Made by a program: the position numbers and the translations under genes | The notes under the pieces: generated by a model | The model's input: only the letters and a program-made list of their open reading frames with translations | What the model was told of the DNA's origin: nothing | The model's database searches: none | Origin: Thermoplasmata archaeon | GTDB lineage: Archaea; Thermoplasmatota; Thermoplasmata; Thermoplasmatales; Thermoplasmataceae | NCBI GenBank assembly: GCA_021795055.1 | Contig: JAJYPW010000068.1 | Location: forward strand, 1 to 5,424 | DNA length: 5,424 bases | Direction: 5' to 3' | Part shown: positions 1 through 4,549 of the stretch, piece by piece | How positions within the stretch are numbered: the stretch's first letter is position 1 | How the letters are laid out: each line of letters opens with the position of its first letter

Positions 1-152
1 GGCCTGAACCAATCCAGTATCTTTGCAGAATCTCCCCAGAATTCTTCCTGATCTTTCAATGACCTGGAATACAATTCCCTGTAGATTGAAATCCCGGGAT
101 GGTATCTTTCTTCCATGGGAAGAACGCTGCGTCCCGGCAAATCATCTTCCAT
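1..152 (-). CDS. acs: Acetyl-CoA synthetase, N-terminal part (truncated by the window edge)
   Basis: This is the first 50 codons of a minus-strand gene that continues past position 1. The translation begins MEDDLPGRSV and then has YHPGISIYRELY, followed by DQEEFWGDSAKILDWF. That spacing of a Tyr-rich helix, an acidic stretch with Phe-Trp and a terminal Asp-Trp-Phe matches the N-terminal domain of AMP-forming acetyl-CoA synthetases and related acyl-CoA synthetases. The family makes acetyl-CoA from acetate, ATP and CoA in the cytoplasm; the adenylation domain and catalytic lysine lie outside the window. The ATG at 152-150 is the earliest possible start, because an in-frame TGA lies two codons upstream. 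A second Met at codon 13 is possible. No Shine-Dalgarno site is visible, and a TATA-like box about 24 bases upstream fits leaderless transcription. Acetate is inferred as substrate; propionate or another short acid cannot be excluded from this part alone. Confidence 0.8.
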   Translation of the reverse strand, partial: MEDDLPGRSVLPMEERYHPGISIYRELYSRSLKDQEEFWGDSAKILDWFR

Positions 153-172
153 AAGTCACTAGCTCAATTCAA

Positions 173-180
173 GATTTAAG
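173..180 (-). promoter_or_regulatory. TATA-like box for acs
   Basis: On the minus strand the sequence reads CTTAAATC, preceded by GTGAAA, which resembles an archaeal BRE plus TATA box. Its centre is about 24-25 bases before the acs ATG. That would put transcription start at or next to the start codon, giving a leaderless mRNA as is common in Thermoplasmata. This is inferred from spacing and composition only. Confidence 0.45.
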
Positions 181-287
181 TTTCACTGTCGGAGGAGATG
201 TTTTAACATTCAGCAAAATGAAGGAACCAGAATCATATCCAATTAGAAACCTGCGCAAAAGTGCTGAAACACCGATCAGCGAATCCA

Positions 288-295
288 TTATATAT
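288..295 (+). promoter_or_regulatory. TATA-like box for the acidic micro-ORF
   Basis: TTATATAT is centred about 33 bases before the ATG at 325. Archaeal transcription usually starts about 25 bases past the box, so the predicted start is near 317 and the leader would be only about 7 bases. That start falls inside the AGGAGGT at 314-320, so either transcription begins slightly earlier than predicted or the Shine-Dalgarno site is only partly transcribed. Confidence 0.4.
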
Positions 296-324
296 TGGTT
301 AACATTTTTAGCTAGGAGGTTACC

Positions 325-393
325 ATGGTCAGTGGAAGAAGAAGGGACTTCGACGACGACGAAGACATTGACGAGGATGATGACGACTTATAA
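325..393 (+). CDS. Candidate 22-residue acidic micro-protein
   Basis: A 22-codon ORF starts with ATG at 325 and ends with TAA at 391. AGGAGGT, a near-perfect Shine-Dalgarno sequence, lies at 314-320, four bases before the ATG. An in-frame TAG at 313-315 excludes a longer N-terminus. The peptide begins MVSGRRRDFD, so three arginines in a row, and the remainder is almost wholly Asp and Glu with one Ile, ending in four Asp and a Leu. I recognise no family. Such a charge-segregated peptide would be disordered and could bind a basic protein, RNA-binding factor or metal ions; this is inference. It stands alone, with a TATA-like box upstream and a small hairpin after the stop. The main doubt is that GAC/GAT/GAG repeats can produce an acidic frame by chance, but the Shine-Dalgarno plus TATA combination argues for a real gene. 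Confidence 0.45.
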   Translation: MVSGRRRDFDDDEDIDEDDDDL

Positions 394-415
394 GGACAGA
401 TGGCTCTTCTGTACC
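394..415 (+). repeat. Small hairpin just after the acidic micro-ORF
   Basis: ACAGA at 396-400 pairs with TCTGT at 408-412 around a 7-base loop. Flanking GG and CC could extend the stem with one bulged base. It begins immediately after the TAA of the micro-ORF. No T-run follows, so it is not a classical terminator, but it could protect or end a short transcript. The stem is short and may be chance. Confidence 0.25.
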
Positions 416-430
416 TAAGGATATCGCTGT

Positions 431-448
431 ATGACCTGGCCCGGTCAT
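431..448. repeat. Palindrome ATGACC-N6-GGTCAT
   Basis: ATGACC at 431-436 and GGTCAT at 443-448 are perfect 6-base inverted arms around TGGCCC. The right arm is also part of a longer 12-base inverted match to 520-531. It could be a protein-binding dyad or the relic of an element end. No gene starts immediately next to it, so the role is unknown. Confidence 0.4.
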
Positions 449-531
449 ATATTTACCAATTTTGAGTTATAAACAGGAAAAATAATTTACGAAGCTGGCG
501 ATTGATCTCCACGTGTTTGATATGACCGGGC
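439..531. repeat. 12-base inverted repeat pair (439-450 and 520-531)
   Basis: GCCCGGTCATAT at 439-450 is the exact reverse complement of ATATGACCGGGC at 520-531. The similarity continues loosely: CAGG follows each copy when both are read in the ATATGACC direction, with one extra base in the second. The arms are separated by 69 bases. The inner arm overlaps the 3' end of the possible gene remnant at 487-687. An element boundary or a regulator site are both possible. Confidence 0.4.
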
Positions 532-687
532 ACAGGCTTTCAGTTCATCATTCAGGCATGCCATACTTTCTAATTCTTGAACGCATTCTTCGGTTGTGAG
601 TATAACCCGGTTGATATGATGCAGCATCAACGAAATGAAAGCAGTTGTCAGGAAGGGACTCCCCAATTCCCTCTCAGAAACGAAGTA
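487..687 (-). pseudogene. Possible decayed CDS, C-terminal fragment (transposase-like in style)
   Basis: The minus strand is open for 66 codons, from just after an in-frame TAG (690-688) to a TAA at 489-487. There is no start codon at the front; the first ATG is at 627-625. The translation looks protein-like: a hydrophobic helix (SPFLTTAFISLMLHHINRVI), then a charged amphipathic helix (TTEECVQELESM), then a polar tail. That order resembles the C-terminal ends of some IS4/IS1634-like DDE transposases, but no catalytic residue is present and I cannot confirm the family. Upstream in this frame are TAG and TGA, and neighbouring frames open only briefly, which fits frameshift decay. The overlapping plus-strand frame at 577-834 has a less protein-like composition. 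This is a low-confidence call. Confidence 0.27.
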
Positions 688-724
688 CTATGTGCCGCTT
701 TTTCAGGAAGTCGGGTAAATCTAT

Positions 725-768
725 GTAAAATATTATTGAAAAAATATGGAGTTAAGATTATTAAAAAG
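725..768 (+). promoter_or_regulatory. A/T-rich stretch, likely promoter of the ABC transporter operon
   Basis: The 44 bases are strongly A/T-rich and contain several TATA-like words; TTATTAAAAA at 758-767 is the best placed. Initiation about 25 bases downstream would give a leader of roughly 55 bases that includes the GGTGA before the ATPase start. The exact box cannot be chosen by eye. Confidence 0.3.
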
Positions 769-848
769 GTTCATATCGCTCCTTCAGCAGACCGACCCAG
801 CAGGTACAATACTGCCGGATTAGAAACAAATTAGCCAGGTGAATGTCA

Positions 849-1772
849 ATGCAAATGATTGCTACCGAAAATCTGACGAGGAAGTTCGAGGGCCTGACTG
901 CCGTTGACGGTTTATCATTCCATGTTGACCGGGGTGAAGTGTTCGGCCTGCTTGGCCCGAATGGTGCCGGAAAGACGACAACTATCAGGATGATCTGCTG
1001 TCTGATTGGCAAAACCAGCGGCAAGGCAACGGTCGGAGGGTTCAGCATAGACGATCCTGATGGAACCATGAGCATCAGGAAGCTTATCGGCCTGGTTCCG
1101 GACAATGTCGGTTTATACGAGTTTTACAGCGCATACAAGAATCTTATGTATTTTGGCAGGCTCTACGAGACCCCGGAAAGCAGGATCACTTCCAACATAG
1201 AATTTTTAATGAAGAAGCTTGATCTTTGGAACAGAAAAGACGATCCAGTTTCGACCTACTCCAAGGGAATGAAGCAGAAGGTTGCAATCGCGAGGGCACT
1301 TGTCCACGACCCAGAAATACTAGTCATGGACGAACCGACTGCGAACCTTGATCCCGAAGCAGCCAGGACAATACGCGACACTATTCTGGATCTGAAGAAG
1401 GAGGGGAGAACGATCCTCCTGAATACACACAACCTCGACGAAGCCCAGCGCCTGTCCGATACTATCGGGATTCTGAAGACTAAACTGCTCGCAGTGGGCA
1501 AACCGCAAAATCTGGAGCACGCGATCTACGGGAGAAGTACCGTAATACAGCTGGAGTCTGCAGGTGATAAGGTAGTGCAGGCTGTCAGGGATATGAACCC
1601 CAGGAAGTTCACTGTGGAAGGGAATGCAATCACGCTTGAACTGGAAGTTCCTGAAAAGGAGACTCCTCTGATTGTATCCGCAATCGTTGCAGCAGGTGGA
1701 AAGATTAAGTCAGTGAACGAGACAACCGGTTCGCTGGAGGATGTTTACCTGAAACTTGTCAGGGGTGAATAG
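849..1772 (+). CDS. ABC transporter ATP-binding protein (ABC-2 exporter type)
   Basis: A cytoplasmic ATPase of 307 residues that powers the permease encoded next to it. From the ATG at 849, Walker A (GPNGAGKTT) is at about 36-44, the signature (YSKGMKQK) at 137-144, Walker B with the catalytic Glu (LVMDEPTANLD) at 158-168, and the H-loop His (LLNTHNLDEA) at 194. The usual Q-loop Gln is Asp (VPDNVGLY, residue 85), as seen in some drug and Na+ exporter ATPases. A C-terminal region of about 85 residues follows, typical of the DrrA/NatA-like group. ATGs at 843, 849 and 855 are all in frame; GGTGA at 838-842 abuts 843 but lies six bases before 849, so 849 is preferred. The stop codon touches the permease start. 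The substrate is unknown; these systems export drugs, lipids, peptides or ions. Confidence 0.9.
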   Translation: MQMIATENLTRKFEGLTAVDGLSFHVDRGEVFGLLGPNGAGKTTTIRMICCLIGKTSGKATVGGFSIDDPDGTMSIRKLIGLVPDNVGLYEFYSAYKNLMYFGRLYETPESRITSNIEFLMKKLDLWNRKDDPVSTYSKGMKQKVAIARALVHDPEILVMDEPTANLDPEAARTIRDTILDLKKEGRTILLNTHNLDEAQRLSDTIGILKTKLLAVGKPQNLEHAIYGRSTVIQLESAGDKVVQAVRDMNPRKFTVEGNAITLELEVPEKETPLIVSAIVAAGGKIKSVNETTGSLEDVYLKLVRGE

Positions 1773-2510
1773 ATGAGATTCTGGAAGTCATGGCTTATTG
1801 CAAGGAAGGAGTTTGATTTCATCAGGATAAAGAAATCCGCGCTGGGCATTTCATTCGGCCTCCCCATTGGTCTTGGAGTTCTGCTTCCGCTCATCATTTA
1901 CTTTGAGGTAAGTCGAAAGAAGGTGCCGATTGAAGCAATCACTCCCCTGATGGGATCTTTTGCTTTCTACTTCATTATTATCGCTGCCCTGATACCTATC
2001 TATACCTCAGTTTCAAGCATTGTGGTGGAAAAAATCGAGAGGAGCCTGGAACCGCTCCTCGCAACACCCACAAGCGACCGGGAGATCCTGGTCGGAAAGT
2101 ACATAGCAACGTTCACTCTGGCCATAGTGGGCACCTACATCGGTGCGGCGATATTTGTCACGCTAATGGATACCGTGACCCATTCCAGCATCGGATACTT
2201 CTACTTCCCGAACACAGCCTTCGATATCGCGCTTTTTGCTGCTGCCCCGGCTGCCAGCATTTTCAGTACCGCTTTCGGGGTGCTTTCCTCTTCCCGTGTT
2301 ACGAGCATTCAGTCAGCCCAGAGCCTTAGCGTTGTCCCGCTGCTGCCACTGATAATTCTTTACCTCATGGGCGAACTGGATCTGATTAACCTGAATGATG
2401 CGACGATCCTTGCCTACGTTGCTATCGGGCTCGCCGTTGCGGCAGCGCTTGTGTTCCAGCTGAGCACAGCAGTTTTTGACAGGGAAGAGATCCTGACAAG
2501 ATGGAAATGA
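1773..2510 (+). CDS. ABC-2 type transporter permease
   Basis: A 245-residue integral membrane protein that should form the channel of the exporter with the upstream ATPase. Hydrophobic segments suggest six membrane helices at roughly 24-44, 63-84, 112-132, 150-172, 186-200 and 213-233. Between helices 2 and 3 is the ABC-2 family hallmark, EKIERSLEPLLATPTSDREI followed by LVGK (86-109), the cytoplasmic loop thought to contact the ATPase. A basic N-terminal stretch (KSWLIARKEF) precedes helix 1, also typical. The ATG directly follows the ATPase TAG, and GGTGA at 1764-1768 inside the ATPase end serves as ribosome binding site, so the two are translationally coupled. With six helices it is a half-transporter that probably dimerises. 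Nothing in the sequence identifies the cargo. Confidence 0.88.
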   Translation: MRFWKSWLIARKEFDFIRIKKSALGISFGLPIGLGVLLPLIIYFEVSRKKVPIEAITPLMGSFAFYFIIIAALIPIYTSVSSIVVEKIERSLEPLLATPTSDREILVGKYIATFTLAIVGTYIGAAIFVTLMDTVTHSSIGYFYFPNTAFDIALFAAAPAASIFSTAFGVLSSSRVTSIQSAQSLSVVPLLPLIILYLMGELDLINLNDATILAYVAIGLAVAAALVFQLSTAVFDREEILTRWK

Positions 2511-2560
2511 TGATCTCGTCACGACGGTTGTCATTTTCCTGATAAGTACCATGAATCCAG

Positions 2561-2565
2561 TTTTT
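2561..2565 (+). terminator. Possible oligo-T terminator after the ABC permease
   Basis: A five-T run lies about 50 bases past the permease stop and just before the moaC promoter. Archaeal termination can occur at such short T-runs without a hairpin. TCATTTTCC at 2531-2539 is a weaker alternative. This is a weak signal, supported mainly by position. Confidence 0.2.
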
Positions 2566-2577
2566 GAAGCGCAGCAG

Positions 2578-2588
2578 TTTTATAAAAA
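2578..2588 (+). promoter_or_regulatory. TATA box for moaC-moaB
   Basis: TTTTATAAAAA is a near-ideal archaeal TATA element, centred about 33 bases before the moaC ATG at 2615. Transcription would start near 2608, leaving a leader of about 6 bases. No Shine-Dalgarno site is seen before moaC, in keeping with a nearly leaderless mRNA. This box also separates the Moco unit from the ABC operon. Confidence 0.6.
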
Positions 2589-2609
2589 CCCGGGATGGAG
2601 TAACCGGGT
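2588..2609. promoter_or_regulatory. Candidate operator: inverted repeat ACCCGG-N10-CCGGGT
   Basis: Perfect six-base arms (2588-2593 and 2604-2609) have centres 16 bases apart and lie between the TATA box and the predicted transcription start of moaC. A dimeric repressor bound here would block transcription factor B or RNA polymerase. Moco genes are often controlled by metal or cofactor status, so a molybdate/tungstate-responsive regulator is a reasonable guess, but no regulator is encoded in the window. Confidence 0.35.
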
Positions 2610-2614
2610 CTTCC

Positions 2615-3046
2615 ATGATTGATATAAGCAGCAAAAAACCTGTGGAAAGGGTTGCATCCGCCGGAGGTACAATCAGACTCAGGAAGTCAACGATAGAGAG
2701 CATAAGGAAATCCGAGGTCAAGAAGGGCGACGTCCTTACCGTTGCAAGGGTTGCAGGGCTTGGGGCAGTCAAGCAGACATGGTCGATAATACCTTACTGC
2801 CACCAGATCCCCGTGGAGGCCGCTGAGATTTCCTTTGAGATCAACGAGGACAGAATAGTTGTGAGATGTGAGGTAAGGGCGTTTTACAAGACAGGGGTGG
2901 AAATGGAAGCGCTTGCCGGAGCTTCTGTGGCACTCCTCACCGTATGGGACATGGTAAAATACCTGGAAAAGGACGACAGCGGGAATTATCCGGAAACCGG
3001 GATATCGGAAATAAGGGTGCTGAGCAAGACCAAGATGGCAAAATGA
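2615..3046 (+). CDS. moaC: Cyclic pyranopterin monophosphate synthase MoaC
   Basis: MoaC converts the 3',8-cyclo-GTP made by MoaA into cyclic pyranopterin monophosphate, completing the first step of Moco synthesis in the cytoplasm. The 143-residue product has the family hallmarks: MIDIS at the N-terminus, KKGDVLTVARVAGLGAVKQT (36-55), IIPYCH with the active-site His at 63, KTGVEMEALAGASVA (92-106) with the two conserved Glu, and DMVK (112-115) containing the conserved Asp and catalytic Lys. A longer frame opens at 2564, but family members begin at the MIDIS methionine, and the longer start would lie upstream of the TATA box, so 2615 is chosen. The length is slightly short but normal for archaea. 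The TGA overlaps the moaB start as ATGA, so the pair is coupled. Confidence 0.93.
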   Translation: MIDISSKKPVERVASAGGTIRLRKSTIESIRKSEVKKGDVLTVARVAGLGAVKQTWSIIPYCHQIPVEAAEISFEINEDRIVVRCEVRAFYKTGVEMEALAGASVALLTVWDMVKYLEKDDSGNYPETGISEIRVLSKTKMAK

Positions 3047-3522
3047 GTCACGATCACTTTACCGGAAAGAGAAAATTGAATTTCTCCATAATACTCGTAT
3101 CCACGACCAGGACGCTGAAGGATGACGTATCAGGAAATGCTCTGGAAGCAATGATAAAGCCTTTCGCGAATGAAATCAGGAGGGACAGTTCCCACGACGA
3201 CGCGAATGAGATACTTGCTTCACTGGAAAGGGCGATCCCTGAGTCGGAAATCATCGTTTTCGTGGGTGGCACAGGCCCATCCAGGTATGATCTCACCTCC
3301 GTTACAATCAGGAAGATCGCCGAAAAGGAAATACCCGGTTTCGGGGAGCTTTTCCGAATGAAATCAGGCACGGACTTCGCCTATCTTTCCGACGCATCAA
3401 TGTTCGTCTGTTCGGGCAGGATTGTGTATGCCATCCCGGGAAGCCCGAATGCTATGAAGACCGCTTCGGACATAATCATCGAACTGAGCGATCACGCCTT
3501 CCATGAGGTCAGCAAGGTGTAA
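3043..3522 (+). CDS. moaB: Molybdopterin adenylyltransferase, MoaB/MogA family
   Basis: A 159-residue cytoplasmic protein that should adenylylate molybdopterin with ATP, preparing it for metal insertion by MoeA. Seen in the sequence: an N-terminal strand with SIILVSTTRTLKDDVSG (15-31), the nucleotide/pterin loop VGGTGPSRYDLT (74-85) with the catalytic-type Asp at 83, EIPGFGELFRMKSG (96-109), and the C-terminal PGSPNA (132-137). These are all family signatures and the length is typical. An oddity is LSDAS at 115-119, where the family usually has Leu-Ser-Arg-Ala. The start is the ATG in the ATGA overlap with moaC; a frame extending back to 2944 lies entirely inside moaC. There is no clear Shine-Dalgarno site, so translation probably relies on coupling. 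In archaea with tungsten enzymes the same protein can serve tungstopterin. Confidence 0.88.
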   Translation: MSHDHFTGKRKLNFSIILVSTTRTLKDDVSGNALEAMIKPFANEIRRDSSHDDANEILASLERAIPESEIIVFVGGTGPSRYDLTSVTIRKIAEKEIPGFGELFRMKSGTDFAYLSDASMFVCSGRIVYAIPGSPNAMKTASDIIIELSDHAFHEVSKV

Positions 3523-3541
3523 AACCTGTCCAGCCTGATCT

Positions 3542-4270
3542 CTAGGTTAGCTTCCCGCAGACTGGGCAAGCCGGATTTCTTTCTGTAATTATTGTCTCCA
3601 CTGTTCCATTTCTTGCGTCCGCTATCTTAATGTATCCCGCTTCAAGTTTACCGGTGAGGATTGAAACAGCCGTTGAGACTGCGATTGCCGCTACCAGGGC
3701 AACTGCGGGCGGAAAAATACCGATTCTGGAACACGATCCCTCCTCCACGCCCGGAATGTTCAGGCACTTCAGGCATGCCGTTTTACCCGGGAGTACAGGT
3801 ATAATTTCTCCCCAGTACTGAAGTGATGAGGTCATTACGAATGGAATTCCAAGATCAACGCATGCACTGTTTATGGCGTACCTGGATGCAAAATTATCCG
3901 TACCATCGTAAACAAGCGACGATCCCTTGAGCAGGGTTGCCGAATTCTTTACGGTGAGATAATCGTTGGCAGGTTCAACATCGACTGATCTGTTGATAGC
4001 TTTCAGCCTTCCGGCAGCAGAAATTACCTTTGGCTTACCCAAATCATCTTCGCCATAGAGAAACTGCCTGTGAAGGTTGTTTTCCCTGACATTGTCGTTG
4101 TCTATCAACCTGATCCGGCCAATTCCCATCCGCGCAAAAAGCTCTGCGGCTATCGCGCCATTGCCACCAAGCCCAACGACCGTAACTGTGGAGCCGGACA
4201 GCCGCTTCTGGCCATCTATGGAAATGTCATTGAGCGCAATCTGTCCGGCATAACGGTTGATGTCTGGCAT
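3542..4270 (-). CDS. moeB: MoeB/ThiF/HesA-family E1-like adenylyltransferase for MoaD
   Basis: This 242-residue enzyme should use ATP to adenylylate the C-terminal Gly of MoaD so that it can be thiocarboxylated. Seen: GQKRL (20-24), the Gly-rich nucleotide loop VVGLGGNG (31-38), LIDNDNVRENNLHRQFLY (55-72) with the Asp and Arg that bind ATP, the conserved Lys region GKPK (78-81), YDGTDN (121-126) with the Mg-binding Asp, and two Cys pairs, CLKC (166-169) and CPVC (235-238), that form a structural zinc site. There is no rhodanese domain. The usual N-terminal RYxRQI reads RYAGQI, so one Arg is replaced by Gly at residue 9. The gene starts 42 bases after the moaD stop, with GGATGA as a possible ribosome site. 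Archaeal E1 enzymes may also serve other small carriers (ThiS, SAMP), so the role may be wider. Confidence 0.85.
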   Translation of the reverse strand: MPDINRYAGQIALNDISIDGQKRLSGSTVTVVGLGGNGAIAAELFARMGIGRIRLIDNDNVRENNLHRQFLYGEDDLGKPKVISAAGRLKAINRSVDVEPANDYLTVKNSATLLKGSSLVYDGTDNFASRYAINSACVDLGIPFVMTSSLQYWGEIIPVLPGKTACLKCLNIPGVEEGSCSRIGIFPPAVALVAAIAVSTAVSILTGKLEAGYIKIADARNGTVETIITERNPACPVCGKLT

Positions 4271-4312
4271 TATAACTTCATCCTGCCCTGCTGTGCTGGA
4301 ACGCCGGCAACC

Positions 4313-4549
4313 TTATCCGCCGCTCACCGGAGGAAAAACCGCAACGGTATCTCCCTCATGAAGATCCATAGAATCTTCCGCATATCTTTCATTGACTGCG
4401 ATCAGCATGCCTCTTCTCTCGAACTCCGGATTGGCATTTGAAATAATCTTCCTGAAGTCCAGCACCTTTCTGCCAGTAAAATCCATTTCCAGGGTATCCA
4501 CTCCGGCTATATCCCTGAACATCGCGAAATACTTCACCTTAAGCTTCAT
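4313..4549 (-). CDS. moaD: Molybdopterin synthase small subunit MoaD (sulfur carrier)
   Basis: A 78-residue beta-grasp, ubiquitin-like protein. The N-terminus MKLKVKYFAMFRDIAG and the C-terminus EGDTVAVFPPVSGG are classic MoaD. The terminal Gly-Gly is adenylylated by the E1 enzyme and converted to a thiocarboxylate that donates sulfur to cyclic pyranopterin monophosphate in the MoaE complex. MoaE is not in the window and there is no MoaE fusion. The ATG lies inside the end of moaA (11-base overlap), preceded by a purine-rich GAGGAGAGAGG that serves as ribosome site, so expression is coupled to moaA. The gene order, with an E1 gene directly downstream, supports Moco over thiamine or tRNA thiolation, though carriers in archaea can be shared. 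Confidence 0.9.
   Translation of the reverse strand: MKLKVKYFAMFRDIAGVDTLEMDFTGRKVLDFRKIISNANPEFERRGMLIAVNERYAEDSMDLHEGDTVAVFPPVSGG

Noticed and set aside
376..383. ATGATGA resembling a C box of a C/D guide RNA
   Set aside because: No D box (CTGA) at suitable distance; the bases are explained by Asp codons of the micro-ORF.
218..418. Plus-strand ORF of 66 codons overlapping the acidic micro-ORF
   Set aside because: No ribosome site at its start. Its Thr/Arg-rich tail is the other-frame reading of the GAC repeats, and the TATA box at 288 lies inside it.
577..834. Plus-strand ORF of 85 codons before the ABC operon
   Set aside because: No Shine-Dalgarno or TATA signal in register, irregular composition, and it runs antisense to a more protein-like minus frame; no family is recognised.
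93..2598. CCCGGGATGG found at 93-102 and 2589-2598
   Set aside because: A ten-base match with one copy inside acs coding sequence and no extended similarity; likely chance.
2564..2614. Upstream in-frame ATG giving moaC 17 extra residues
   Set aside because: It would lie before the TATA box, and the extra residues are unlike MoaC N-termini; the start at 2615 matches the family.
2313..2772. Minus-strand ORFs over the permease end and moaC start
   Set aside because: They overlap well-supported plus-strand genes and a promoter, with no recognisable domain.
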